Notes under the pieces: generated by a model
Seen by the model: only the letters and a program-made list of their open reading frames with translations
The model's database searches: none
Told to the model about the DNA's origin: nothing
NCBI GenBank assembly: GCA_964553715.1
Contig: CAZKKY010000003.1
Coordinates: 1 to 64,000 of the forward strand
From: JAGOJE01 sp964553715
GTDB taxonomy: Bacteria > Pseudomonadota > Alphaproteobacteria > Rickettsiales > Rickettsiaceae
Direction of reading: 5' to 3'
Length of the DNA: 64,000 nt
Program-made: the position numbers and the translations under genes
Shown here: piece by piece, positions 38,369 to 47,147 of the stretch
How the letters are laid out: every line of letters starts with the position of its first letter
How positions within the stretch are numbered: the first letter of the stretch is position 1

Positions 38369-40422
38369 TATGCAAGCTTTCTCCTATTTAATTTTTCTTC
38401 AGTACATTTTGCCATAGTAATGGAGGATCTGCTAATAGAATTTGTCATATAGAAATTTACATCTATTTTTGCTATATCTTTTTTAAGAATTTGTGCAGAA
38501 GATTGTATAAATTTTAAATCTGATGGAATAATTTCGTCAATATTTGAAAATATAGGAAATTCTAAAGCAAGGGACGCTCTTATTTCATCAAGATTCTTAA
38601 AAGCAATATTTTTGTCAATGGCATTTGCTATGTCACAAATAATCTTCCAGTCTTCCCTAGCATGTCCAGGCGGAGGCACAGCCATATAAGCTTTTTGAGG
38701 TCTGCCTTCTAAATTTACATAGATTGCATCTTTTTCTGTATAGGCAGGAGATGGAAGAATGACATCTGCGTATGTTGCATTTTTATCACCATGATGTCCT
38801 TGATATATTACAAAGCAATTTTCTAAACCACTTATTTCAATTTCATCAGCAGCAAGCAAATAAATAATTCCAAACTCACCTTTTTTAGCTAATGACACCA
38901 TTTTTTTAGCATCTACACCTTTCTTAATGTCAGAAGGAGTAAAACCAATATCTAAAGCTCCAACAGTCGATACGTGATTATGTAAAATATTTAGTCCATT
39001 CCACCCTTCTTTCACAATATTATTTTTGCGAGCAATATCATGAATTAAAGATTGTATAGAGATAGAATCAGTTCTCGAATAAACACCGTCACCAATTATT
39101 ATCATAGGCCTTTGTGCATTTGCTAATTCCTTGCATATTGGATGGTTGCCCGAAGCAATAAGAGATAAAATTTCTGGATTAGAGCCAAGATCATTAATGG
39201 GATAATTTTGATATTCCATTTCTCCAATACTATAAGCCTTCATAAATCCTGATCTTACAGCTCTACCAATTCTAGAATTTAGTACAGGACAAGCAGATCT
39301 GGGATTTGCACCTATCAGCAAACATAAATCAGCATCTGATACAGCGGCAACAGTAGTGTTAAATAGATAATTTCCTCTAGCAGTATAATCTAATTTATAA
39401 CCAAATTCATTTGCATCAATATTGTAAGATCCTATAAGATTCATCAATTTTTTTAGTGTATATAAAGACTCTACATCACATAAAGTACCGGCGATAGCGC
39501 CAATTTTAAAAGGGTCTGTCAACCTTATTTTACTTGCTATAGCAGATATGGCTTCTTCAAAACTTACTTCTACAAATTTACCATTTTTCTTAAGATATGG
39601 TCTGTCTATACGTTGTAATTTTAAACCATCATAAGAAAATCTAGTTTTATCTGAAATCCATTCTTCATTTATTTCTTCATTAACACGAGGGAGAATACGC
39701 ATTACTTCAAGGCCTCTTGAATCTATTTGTATATTAGAGCAAAGAGCGTCCATAACATCTATAGAGGAGGTTTTTTTAAGTTCCCAACTACGAGCCTTGA
39801 AAGCATAAGGTTTAGAAGTTAAAGCTCCTACAGGACATAAATCTATGATATTACCAGATAATTCGGATTCTAAAGATTTTTCTAGATAACTAGTAATTTC
39901 CATATGCTCGCCTCTACCAACTGATCCTATCTCAGCTACCCCTGCAATATCCTCAGAAAATCTTACACAGCGCGTACAATGTATGCATCTTGTCATCTTA
40001 GTGTTAATTAGTGGCCCCATATATTTATCAGTCACAGAACGTTTGTTTTCATGAAATCTGTTTTGTGGCCTTCCGTATCTAAAAGCTTGATCTTGTAAAT
40101 CACATTCACCTGCTTCATCACATATAGGGCAATCAAGAGGGTGATTTATAAGCAAAAATTCTAATACTCCTTCACGAGATTTTATAACTTTTGGGCTATT
40201 TGTATGGATAACCATGCCTTCACTTACAGGTAAAGCGCATGATGCAACAAGCTTTGGAGATTTTTCTACCTCTACAAGACACATTCTACAATTTCCAGCT
40301 ATAGCAAGCCTTTCATGATAACAAAACCTTGGTATCTCTATACCTGCTATTTCGCAAGCTTGTATTATTGTAAGACCATCTTCTACATCTATTTCTTTGC
40401 TATCTATAGTCAGCTTTGGCAT
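38368..40422 (-). CDS. nuoG: NADH-quinone oxidoreductase subunit G
   Basis: The large iron-sulfur subunit of the complex I N module, 684 residues, like mitochondrial NDUFS1. The N-terminal 2Fe-2S domain has C-x10-C-x2-C (RFCYHERLAIAGNCRMC) and a fourth Cys. HxxxC-x2-C-x5-C follows (HPLDCPICDEAGECDLQD), then MTRCIHCTRCVRF and DLCPVGAL for the next cluster. The remainder is the molybdopterin-oxidoreductase-like fold without cofactor. It is the first gene of the nuoGHIJKLMN operon; about 200 bases upstream hold its promoter. Confidence 0.97.
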   Translation of the reverse strand: MPKLTIDSKEIDVEDGLTIIQACEIAGIEIPRFCYHERLAIAGNCRMCLVEVEKSPKLVASCALPVSEGMVIHTNSPKVIKSREGVLEFLLINHPLDCPICDEAGECDLQDQAFRYGRPQNRFHENKRSVTDKYMGPLINTKMTRCIHCTRCVRFSEDIAGVAEIGSVGRGEHMEITSYLEKSLESELSGNIIDLCPVGALTSKPYAFKARSWELKKTSSIDVMDALCSNIQIDSRGLEVMRILPRVNEEINEEWISDKTRFSYDGLKLQRIDRPYLKKNGKFVEVSFEEAISAIASKIRLTDPFKIGAIAGTLCDVESLYTLKKLMNLIGSYNIDANEFGYKLDYTARGNYLFNTTVAAVSDADLCLLIGANPRSACPVLNSRIGRAVRSGFMKAYSIGEMEYQNYPINDLGSNPEILSLIASGNHPICKELANAQRPMIIIGDGVYSRTDSISIQSLIHDIARKNNIVKEGWNGLNILHNHVSTVGALDIGFTPSDIKKGVDAKKMVSLAKKGEFGIIYLLAADEIEISGLENCFVIYQGHHGDKNATYADVILPSPAYTEKDAIYVNLEGRPQKAYMAVPPPGHAREDWKIICDIANAIDKNIAFKNLDEIRASLALEFPIFSNIDEIIPSDLKFIQSSAQILKKDIAKIDVNFYMTNSISRSSITMAKCTEEKLNRRKLA

Positions 40423-40572
40423 TATTCCTCTAAAGTTATAATAGATTAGAATTAGAACTTTTTTATGAATTTTTTGCTACAGTTCTAAAATCCTATGAAA
40501 AAATAGCATAAGATCAATTCTCGTGCAACTTTTATCAAATAATCATAGTTATTGCTAATTCTAAGAGTTCTT

Positions 40573-40593
40573 CTTATAAGCTTGGATTATAAG
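40573..40593. repeat. Inverted repeat upstream of nuoG
   Basis: CTTATAA (40573-40579) and TTATAAG (40587-40593) form a seven-pair AT-rich hairpin with a seven-base loop in the 199-base gap between nuoG and glyA. It could end glyA transcription or lie near the nuo promoter; no T run follows on either strand. Confidence 0.35.
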
Positions 40594-40621
40594 ATATATA
40601 ATTAATTTTACACTAACTATA

Positions 40622-41863
40622 TTAGAACTTAGAACAGAGGTTTTTAACTTTTGCTAAAACTTCTTGCTCTATCTTATCGTTATTGATTGTATTTGTTTTA
40701 AGGCCATCAAGTACTTCGGATATCATATCTGCTACTAGTTTAAATTCATGTTCTTTAAAGCCTCGAGTTGTGCATGCAGCAGATCCAAGCCTAATGCCTG
40801 AAGTAATGAAAGGTGATGTATCATCAAAAGGAATATTATTTTTATTACATGTAATTCCGGCTCTATCTAATGCATTAGCAGCATCTTTCCCAGTTATACC
40901 TTGGTTCCTTAAATCTAGAATCACCATATGATTAGATGTACCATCAGTAATAGGGTGATATCCATTTGTTTTAAAGCCATCGGATAATGCTTTTGCATTT
41001 TTAAGAACTTGTTTAATATAGGTACTAAAAGAAGGCTGAAGAGCCTCACCAAATGCAACAGCTTTAGCTGCAATAATATGCATTAATGGACCACCTTGAA
41101 TTCCAGGGAATAAAGCAAGATCTATTTTTTTGAATAGATCTTCGTTATTTGACAGAATCAGTCCTCCACGAGGGCCTCTTAGAGTTTTATGGGTCGTTGA
41201 TGTAACAACATCTGCATATTCTAAAGGGCTTTGATGATAACCAGTCGCAACAAGACCTGCAATATGAGCTATATCTGCCATTAGATAAGCGCCTACCTTG
41301 TCTGCAATTTTTCTAAATTTTGCGAAATCTATCTCTCTTGGATAAGCCGAATAGCCAGCTATTATTAATTTAGGCTTATATTCTATAGCAAGACTTTCTA
41401 TGGAATCATAGTCTATTAAGAAATCACTTTTATTTACGTTATAAGATATAGATTCAAACCATTTACCAGATAAACTAGCTTGCGAACCATGAGTTAAATG
41501 CCCACCACTATTCATCGACATACCAAGAATCCTATCACCAGGCTTTAGTAATGCCAAGAAAGCTGCTTGATTTGCTTGAGAACCGGAATGAGGTTGAACA
41601 TTTGCATAATTACACTTAAATAGTGTTTTTGCACGTTCTATTGCAATATTCTCAATCTCGTCTACATAATGGCATCCGTTGTAGTATCTTTTAGATGGAT
41701 ATCCTTCAGCATATTTATTGGTTAAGATAGATCCTGCAGCTTCAAGTACTGCATTACTTACAAAATTCTCTGATGCTATTAGCTCTATTAGATCCTTCTG
41801 GCGTATCGCTTCATTTTGTATTAATTCATATATTGTATTGTCTTGATTTCGCAGATATGTCAT
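40622..41863 (-). CDS. glyA: Serine hydroxymethyltransferase
   Basis: A PLP enzyme of 413 residues interconverting serine and glycine with tetrahydrofolate, the main source of one-carbon units. Landmarks are LIASENFVSNAVLEAAGS, ANVQPHSGSQANQAAF, DIAHIAGLVATG and the Schiff-base lysine in VTSTTHKTLRGPRGG. Glycine made here is also the HemA substrate. The start ATG overlaps the stop of the upstream esterase by 4 bases (ATGA), indicating co-translation. Confidence 0.97.
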   Translation of the reverse strand: MTYLRNQDNTIYELIQNEAIRQKDLIELIASENFVSNAVLEAAGSILTNKYAEGYPSKRYYNGCHYVDEIENIAIERAKTLFKCNYANVQPHSGSQANQAAFLALLKPGDRILGMSMNSGGHLTHGSQASLSGKWFESISYNVNKSDFLIDYDSIESLAIEYKPKLIIAGYSAYPREIDFAKFRKIADKVGAYLMADIAHIAGLVATGYHQSPLEYADVVTSTTHKTLRGPRGGLILSNNEDLFKKIDLALFPGIQGGPLMHIIAAKAVAFGEALQPSFSTYIKQVLKNAKALSDGFKTNGYHPITDGTSNHMVILDLRNQGITGKDAANALDRAGITCNKNNIPFDDTSPFITSGIRLGSAACTTRGFKEHEFKLVADMISEVLDGLKTNTINNDKIEQEVLAKVKNLCSKF

Positions 41864-42456
41864 TTTTCTATCTCCTTAATAAAATTAATTGCTGATTCTA
41901 AGCCTCTTATATCTATGGAGTGGGCAAGATTTTCATATAAAAAAGTCTTGATAGAAATATTTTCCTTGCTTAACTTATCTTTTGCAAGTGCTAGATTAGA
42001 AGCTTCAACAACCTCATCATCAAGGCCATGAATTAGACAAATAGGCACATCTCTTTGCTTTATATTATTAGGTAAAATTAATGCACCAGAAAAACCTATC
42101 ACAGCTTTATAAGGATTATCATTACTAAGGGCAAGATATAAAGAAGTCATCGTGCCTTGTGAAAAGCCAAGCAATATTACGTCCTTTTCCTTAAAGCCAA
42201 GAGAATTAGCTTTTGTAAGAATCATTTCCCGAATATAAGGTTCTACTCTTTCAAGTTCTCCTAATATAGCTTTATCTTCCCTATTTGATAAACTAAACCA
42301 TTGATATCCAAAAGGAAATAGATCACAAGGCTCTATACCATTAGGAGAGAAAAATTCTGATTCGGGTAACCTCTTCTTAATATAAGGAATAAGGCTTTCA
42401 AGGTCACTACCATTTGACCCTAATCCATGCAACATTACAATTAGATTCCTAGACAT
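41860..42456 (-). CDS. Alpha/beta-hydrolase of the carboxylesterase/phospholipase family
   Basis: A 198-residue cytosolic alpha/beta-hydrolase. The N-terminal MLHGLGSNGSDLESLIPYI holds the oxyanion region, the nucleophile elbow is LGFSQGTMTSLYLAL (G-x-S-x-G), the Asp is in LIHGLDDEVV and the His in NLAHSIDIRG. This matches the acyl-protein thioesterase / lysophospholipase-like family (COG0400). The substrate is unknown. It is coupled to glyA by an ATGA overlap. Confidence 0.86.
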   Translation of the reverse strand: MSRNLIVMLHGLGSNGSDLESLIPYIKKRLPESEFFSPNGIEPCDLFPFGYQWFSLSNREDKAILGELERVEPYIREMILTKANSLGFKEKDVILLGFSQGTMTSLYLALSNDNPYKAVIGFSGALILPNNIKQRDVPICLIHGLDDEVVEASNLALAKDKLSKENISIKTFLYENLAHSIDIRGLESAINFIKEIEK

Positions 42457-42541
42457 TTTCTCTCCTTATTTTAGCGCAATGTAGTAAGTAAAATAATAAG
42501 AATTAAACTTATCTTTAATCTCTAAAATAGCAAGTAATAAT

Positions 42542-43015
42542 TCATGAAAAATCAATGATAAAATTAGAGGCTATTTTTACATCACCAGGAAATGATTTAC
42601 GATTTTGCGTTATATATTTTTCTGTTAGTATATGAGTTTCTTGCTGCAAAATATTACGAATTTCTAATTTAGCATCTAATTTAATTTGATTCATTCTTTG
42701 TAAAAATTCTTCTTCTTTCCTACTAATTATAAGATCAAGCTCTTTTTTGCTCTCTTCAATCATAATATTGTTTTGATCTTGAGTGGTTTTTATTAGAGAA
42801 AGACTCTCTGCTTCAAAGTTACTAAGTGATAATTTAAGAGATTCTACAAGCCTTACAGCATCTTTTTTTAATTCTTCTGCATCTAAAAGGTTTGTTTTGA
42901 TCTGGCTAATTTCATCATCAAGATATTTAAGCAAAGCATTTTTCATAGGCCTATAAGCTAGGAATATAAAAATACAAAATGCGATAGTAAACCAAATTTT
43001 TGGATCTTCTAACAC
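42542..43015 (-). CDS. atpF: ATP synthase Fo subunit b
   Basis: A peripheral-stalk subunit of 157 residues: one N-terminal membrane helix (about 8-22, FTIAFCIFIFLAYRP) then a long charged coiled coil. It is the second of two b-type genes, so one is b and the other b', the heterodimeric stalk of alphaproteobacteria. It overlaps the b' gene by 7 bases and closes the Fo operon. F1 genes are not in the window. Confidence 0.88.
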   Translation of the reverse strand: MLEDPKIWFTIAFCIFIFLAYRPMKNALLKYLDDEISQIKTNLLDAEELKKDAVRLVESLKLSLSNFEAESLSLIKTTQDQNNIMIEESKKELDLIISRKEEEFLQRMNQIKLDAKLEIRNILQQETHILTEKYITQNRKSFPGDVKIASNFIIDFS

Positions 43016-43491
43016 TTGATTGCCTCATAGAATTTTTTTAAATCACTAACAGATGGTTTATGTCCTGTAGTTTTTTCTATTATAATACTAGAATGTTCTA
43101 TTACATACTTAGGCATTTCTTCCTTAGCTTTTGATTTTTCAGCATTGATAGATCCTATAATATGCTTCTCTTTTGCACTAATTCTATTATGAATGTCGGA
43201 AAGACTATCGGCCTTAATTTTTGTTATATCATCAATAGTAGCTAGTATAATGCTAGAGATATAACTATCTAGATCTTTAGATTTCTTGTCATAATCTTGC
43301 TGTAGTGATTTTGCTATATCGCGTAATCTAGCTGCTTCTTCTAGGTCAGTTTTTATTTTAGAAGATCTAGATTCTAGCACATTTTCTATTTTAGGAATTA
43401 CACTATATTTAAGGATATAATATAACCCACAGAAACTTATTATAAGCCACAAAACCTGTGATAAGAAATAAGTAGTATCTAATTGGGGCAT
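43009..43491 (-). CDS. atpG: ATP synthase Fo subunit b'
   Basis: A 160-residue stalk subunit. The start MPQLDTTYFLSQVLWLIISFCGLYYILKYSVIPKIENVLESR is the classic b' pattern (P-Q-x-D, then one membrane helix and the VxP kink). The rest is an amphipathic coiled coil. It lies 48 bases after atpE and overlaps atpF. The symbol atpG is sometimes used for b' and elsewhere for gamma; here it denotes b'. Confidence 0.9.
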   Translation of the reverse strand: MPQLDTTYFLSQVLWLIISFCGLYYILKYSVIPKIENVLESRSSKIKTDLEEAARLRDIAKSLQQDYDKKSKDLDSYISSIILATIDDITKIKADSLSDIHNRISAKEKHIIGSINAEKSKAKEEMPKYVIEHSSIIIEKTTGHKPSVSDLKKFYEAIKC

Positions 43492-43539
43492 ATGCGTTTT
43501 ACCTCAAATATAATCAATAATAGTAATCTATATATCTTT

Positions 43540-43764
43540 TTACAAAAATATTATAATTATTGCTATTACAAACGCAAATAATCCCATAGCCTCAACAAGA
43601 CCTGCTCCTATAAGAGCAAGACGTTGCAATTGATCTGATATAGATGGATTACGAGACATAGCGTTAAACAAAGAGCAAAAAATATTTGATACTCCAAAAG
43701 CAGCACCAAGCATTCCAAAAGCCATAAGCCCAACACCAATAAATTTCAAAGACAAAGCTTCCAT
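43540..43764 (-). CDS. atpE: ATP synthase Fo subunit c
   Basis: A 74-residue proteolipid with two membrane helices joined by the polar loop MSRNP. The ion-binding carboxylate is Glu58 in GLVEAMGLFAF. The first helix is less Gly-rich than usual in alphaproteobacteria (AAFGVSNIFC where GVGIGNIFG is common), but enough small residues remain for ring packing. A purine-rich GAGGA stretch precedes the ATG. It is between atpB and atpF'. Confidence 0.95.
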   Translation of the reverse strand: MEALSLKFIGVGLMAFGMLGAAFGVSNIFCSLFNAMSRNPSISDQLQRLALIGAGLVEAMGLFAFVIAIIIIFL

Positions 43765-43783
43765 ATTATTTTCCTCCTCAAGG

Positions 43784-44515
43784 TTAATGTAAATTTACTG
43801 CATCATTTAAATATACGCAAGATAATAGTGCAAATATATATGCTTGTAGTAGAGCTACGCATAACTCAAAACCACATAATATTACAATAAGTGGTAATGG
43901 TAAGGGTTTAAGTAAGAACATCAAACTTACCATAAAGCCAGCTAATACCTTTAAAAGCACATGTCCTGCTATCATATTTGCTACAAGGCGAAGCGATAAA
44001 GTGACAGGACGTGCTAAAAAAGCAAATAACTCAATAATTATCATTAATGGAGCAAGCCATAATGGTATACCATGTGGTAAAAAAAGCGATAAAAACTTCG
44101 TCCCATGTTTTATAAACCCTACAATAGTGACAGAAAAAAATACGATCATAGCTAAAGTAAATGTAATAGCTATGTGGCTTGTTGCTGTAAAACTATAAGG
44201 CAATAAACCTAAAATATTACAAGCTAATAGAAATAAAAAAATAGACAAAATAAGAGGTATAAATTCTTTTCCCTGTTCACCTATGTTAATTCCTACTAAA
44301 TCTGATGCTATGTTATAAATTTTCTCAGCAAAAATTTGCTTTCTAGTAGGAGAATATATACTAGCAGACTTTAAAGCGAAAGATAAAAACAATACGACAG
44401 ATAGAACTGCTACAATCATAGCAAGGCTAGAATTAGTAAAGCTTATATCATGACCAAAGAAAGATATAGGGAATATTTTATGTATCTCAAATTGATCTAA
44501 TGGATTATTGCGCAT
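43784..44515 (-). CDS. atpB: ATP synthase Fo subunit a
   Basis: The proton-channel subunit, 243 residues with about six membrane helices. The essential arginine is in LSLRLVANMIAGHVLL, with FLARPVTLSLR before it and LQAYIFALLSCVYLNDAVNLH at the C-terminus. The ATG overlaps the atpI stop by 11 bases. Confidence 0.96.
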   Translation of the reverse strand: MRNNPLDQFEIHKIFPISFFGHDISFTNSSLAMIVAVLSVVLFLSFALKSASIYSPTRKQIFAEKIYNIASDLVGINIGEQGKEFIPLILSIFLFLLACNILGLLPYSFTATSHIAITFTLAMIVFFSVTIVGFIKHGTKFLSLFLPHGIPLWLAPLMIIIELFAFLARPVTLSLRLVANMIAGHVLLKVLAGFMVSLMFLLKPLPLPLIVILCGFELCVALLQAYIFALLSCVYLNDAVNLH

Positions 44516-44783
44516 TTTTTTTCTTTAAAATTGCTATTATATTTTTGATTGAAGCTGCTATTCCAATACAAAGAGATATAGATAGCAATAATGGCCCAGT
44601 TTTGAAGTGTTTGTCAAGAAAAACTCCAATCATTATACTAACAAACATCAATCCTATCAAGTCGGTAGCTATTTTTGTGCCTGTTCCTATATTTACAGAA
44701 CCTTTCTTTCTATCAGATTTATTTATCTGCTCTAATTTTTTGTCAATATCATCACTTAGAGAGTGCAGATTTCTTTTCTTCAT
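44505..44783 (-). CDS. atpI: ATP synthase subunit I (AtpI)
   Basis: A 92-residue membrane protein from the ATG at 44783 (a TTG at 44804 would add seven residues). Two hydrophobic segments are present (GTKIATDLIGLMFVSIMIGVFLDKHF and PLLLSISLCIGIAASIKNIIAIL), with the family Gly/Asp pattern in the AtpI/Fo1 position first in the Fo operon. It is thought to help c-ring assembly. It overlaps the 3' end of the DsbA-like gene by about 30 bases. Confidence 0.82.
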   Translation of the reverse strand: MKKRNLHSLSDDIDKKLEQINKSDRKKGSVNIGTGTKIATDLIGLMFVSIMIGVFLDKHFKTGPLLLSISLCIGIAASIKNIIAILKKKNAQ

Positions 44784-45777
44784 ATTTCTTAATAGCCTTA
44801 TCAATCATATCAGATAAATTTTCCTCGCTATAGCCTTGCTCTAGAATCTTTCCATCAACTACAAAAGCTGGAGTTCCAAGAAATTTTGGAATACGAGAAA
44901 TAGCTCTGCTATTATTTATCAGATAATCAGATATTTCTTCATCATTTAGGCATTTTTGATAATTTTCTGGACTAATTCCAGCAAGATTACCAATATTTGT
45001 TAATATATCTCTGTAATTAGAATGGTAAGCCCAGGAGTCCTGCTTTTGATATAACACATCTACCATTTTCAAGTAATCATCATTATTTGTAGCGCAACGA
45101 CTAAGTACTGCAGCATCAAGATCTTGTTTGTTGCTAATAAATGGCCGAATTAAATAAGCGATTCTATTACTATCAATGTATTTCTGTTTTAGAGATGGTA
45201 AAATTGCTTTATGATAGTAAGCGCAATGTAAACAAGTAGGAGAAGAATATTCTATTACTACTACTTGCGCATTAGGGTCGCCAAAAATGATATCACCATT
45301 TTGTATACCAAACATTGTACCTTTAGTATCAGACACCTGAGATACAGGAGTATCTTTTTCTGTAGAATATGATTTTTCTATATCAATTTGTTGATTTTCT
45401 TTATCAGAGTTTAATTCACTAGTATCCGAAGATACATTTGCCGATAAAGTTCCTTGAGTGTTATCGCTATTTGAAGAATCTGTCTGTGTATTCTGATCAG
45501 CAAGATTATTGCTTTGGTTTATATCGCTAGAACTTTCTATGTTAGCTGTAGAAGAGGAGTCTGTGGTGGCGTTATTGCCTTCTATATTTTTAGTTATAGC
45601 ACTCGACGTAGAGTTTGTAGTTGAAGAATCTTGTTTATTTACTAAACACATCTTACCCATTGTTCTATATTCGTCAATTTGATTCTGTGCTGGTGTTGAG
45701 AAGTCTTTTTCATAACATCCACTTACCAAAGCAATTAATAAGACATATGGAATATATTTAAAAATTTTCTTCATCAT
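44752..45777 (-). CDS. DsbA-family thioredoxin-like lipoprotein with a long low-complexity linker
   Basis: A 341-residue protein when started at the ATG at 45777. A signal peptide ends in a lipobox LVSGC (Cys21), so it is a lipoprotein anchored in the envelope. Residues about 45-150 are Ser/Thr/Asn/Asp/Gln-rich and probably disordered. The thioredoxin/DsbA domain follows, with active site C-L-H-C (182-185) in EYSSPTCLHCAYYHK and the cis-Pro region FLGTPAFVVDG. It should oxidise or isomerise disulfides of exported proteins. It is between dciA and atpI in one minus-strand run and is translated into the start of atpI. Related proteins occur next to DUF721 genes in alphaproteobacteria. Confidence 0.85.
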   Translation of the reverse strand: MMKKIFKYIPYVLLIALVSGCYEKDFSTPAQNQIDEYRTMGKMCLVNKQDSSTTNSTSSAITKNIEGNNATTDSSSTANIESSSDINQSNNLADQNTQTDSSNSDNTQGTLSANVSSDTSELNSDKENQQIDIEKSYSTEKDTPVSQVSDTKGTMFGIQNGDIIFGDPNAQVVVIEYSSPTCLHCAYYHKAILPSLKQKYIDSNRIAYLIRPFISNKQDLDAAVLSRCATNNDDYLKMVDVLYQKQDSWAYHSNYRDILTNIGNLAGISPENYQKCLNDEEISDYLINNSRAISRIPKFLGTPAFVVDGKILEQGYSEENLSDMIDKAIKKYEEKKSALSK

Positions 45778-45852
45778 TGACATAATGCTATTTGCAAAAT
45801 TTATATCTGTTATTTTATTCATTATAAGGATCAAGCAATTCTATAGAGTTTT

Positions 45853-46155
45853 TTAGGCTCTAACTATGATTTTATCTATAGCCTTATATCCAAAATATAC
45901 AGCTATACGCTCTAGTATAATATCTTGGTGATAACTAAATTCAAGACCGGTTACAGAATTATCTACTTTAACATGTAGAATATTTATTTTGCGTTTCTTT
46001 TCTGTTGCAGTCGTAATTTTATAAGGGGACGTATTCGATGAAAAAGCAATTCCAGTTATTTTAGGCCAGTTAATCATGATTTCAGCAAATATTTTACTGT
46101 GCCGTGCAAATACACCTCTTAAAATTTTATCTAGTTCGTCCGAGATTGGTTTCAT
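45853..46155 (-). CDS. DUF721/DciA-family protein
   Basis: A 100-residue protein of the DUF721 family, recognisable by WPKITGIAFSSNTSPYKI, LHVKVDNSVTGLEFSYHQDIILERIAVYFGYKAIDKIIVR. Members called DciA load the replicative helicase in bacteria lacking DnaC. The start overlaps the stop of the preceding transferase gene by 4 bases. DUF721 followed by a DsbA-like gene is a known alphaproteobacterial neighbourhood. Confidence 0.8.
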   Translation of the reverse strand: MKPISDELDKILRGVFARHSKIFAEIMINWPKITGIAFSSNTSPYKITTATEKKRKINILHVKVDNSVTGLEFSYHQDIILERIAVYFGYKAIDKIIVRA

Positions 46156-47147
46156 ACACTAAAATGTATTAAAATAATAATTACACATATTAATGCTAAA
46201 GCCATAGCGCTAATAGGATAATATAATGCACTGATTGATAAAATCATTAGAATGAAGTTACAGATAGCTATCTTTGTAGTAACTTCTTTATGGGACATAT
46301 TTTTACGTGTAGCCTGCTGGAAAAAATGATTCAAATGAGGAAGCCATATTTTTTGTAATTTCACTAGTCTTATTAAAATAGTGCCTACACCATCTGCAAT
46401 ATAGTAAAGAGATGCTATAATACATGAGACGAATAATCTTTGTTCTGATGCTGCAAGAAGTATAAGAATTAGTCCTATAATTAATCCTAAAGAGATACTT
46501 CCTACATCTCCTAAAAATATTTTAGATGGGCTCCAGTTATATTTAATGAAAGCTATTGAACATCCTAGAACAATTATAGATCCAGTGAATATTAGTTCAG
46601 GACAAATTATATACTCATAACGTAAAATAGATAAAATAATTGCAGTAACGCTTAAATGAATAGACTCGGCAGATGTTATTCCATCTATCCCATCCATAAA
46701 ATTATATATATTGATAAATGTAGTTAAAACAAATATAGAAAAAAAATAATCTAGATATTCTGGTAATTCATTATAAAAAAGTGTTCTTGGATATAAAAAT
46801 AGATAAATTACAATAGCAGATACTATTATGTGAGTTATTAGTCTAAGCAGGATTGAAATGTCCCATATATCATCTAGTAATGATACAAAAGCTATTAGAA
46901 TTAATGGAATTATTAATCTTAAAGATATATCAAAAGCTCCATATTCTATTTTCTCCCAAATAAGAAGGCTTAAGCAGAATGTAAAAACTATTGAGACACC
47001 ACCGCATCTAGGAGTTATTTTATTATGGGCCCTGCGAGAACTTGGTTTGTCTACTATATTAAAATATGTAAAAAAATCGATCGCATAATGAGTAATTATT
47101 CCACATAAACAAATAGCAAAAAAGAATGAAGCAATGGAATTACTCAT
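46152..47147 (-). CDS. Polyprenyl-phosphate N-acetylhexosamine-1-phosphate transferase (WecA/MraY superfamily)
   Basis: A polytopic enzyme of 331 residues with about ten membrane segments. It transfers a sugar-1-phosphate from a UDP-sugar to undecaprenyl phosphate, starting a surface glycan. Key motifs are the N-terminal DKPSSRRAHNKITPRCGG, NIYNFMDGIDGITSAE (catalytic Asp pair) and SPSKIFLGDVGSISLG. The pattern fits WecA/WbpL rather than MraY. It presumably starts the glycan built by the glycosyltransferases at 49-55 kb. It is overlapped by radC at its start and dciA at its end (4 bases each). Confidence 0.88.
   Translation of the reverse strand: MSNSIASFFFAICLCGIITHYAIDFFTYFNIVDKPSSRRAHNKITPRCGGVSIVFTFCLSLLIWEKIEYGAFDISLRLIIPLILIAFVSLLDDIWDISILLRLITHIIVSAIVIYLFLYPRTLFYNELPEYLDYFFSIFVLTTFINIYNFMDGIDGITSAESIHLSVTAIILSILRYEYIICPELIFTGSIIVLGCSIAFIKYNWSPSKIFLGDVGSISLGLIIGLILILLAASEQRLFVSCIIASLYYIADGVGTILIRLVKLQKIWLPHLNHFFQQATRKNMSHKEVTTKIAICNFILMILSISALYYPISAMALALICVIIILIHFSV

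Noticed and set aside
40423..40621. A possible riboswitch or terminator before nuoG
   Set aside because: The hairpin at 40573-40593 is AT-rich with no T run and no known aptamer pattern; kept as a plain inverted repeat.
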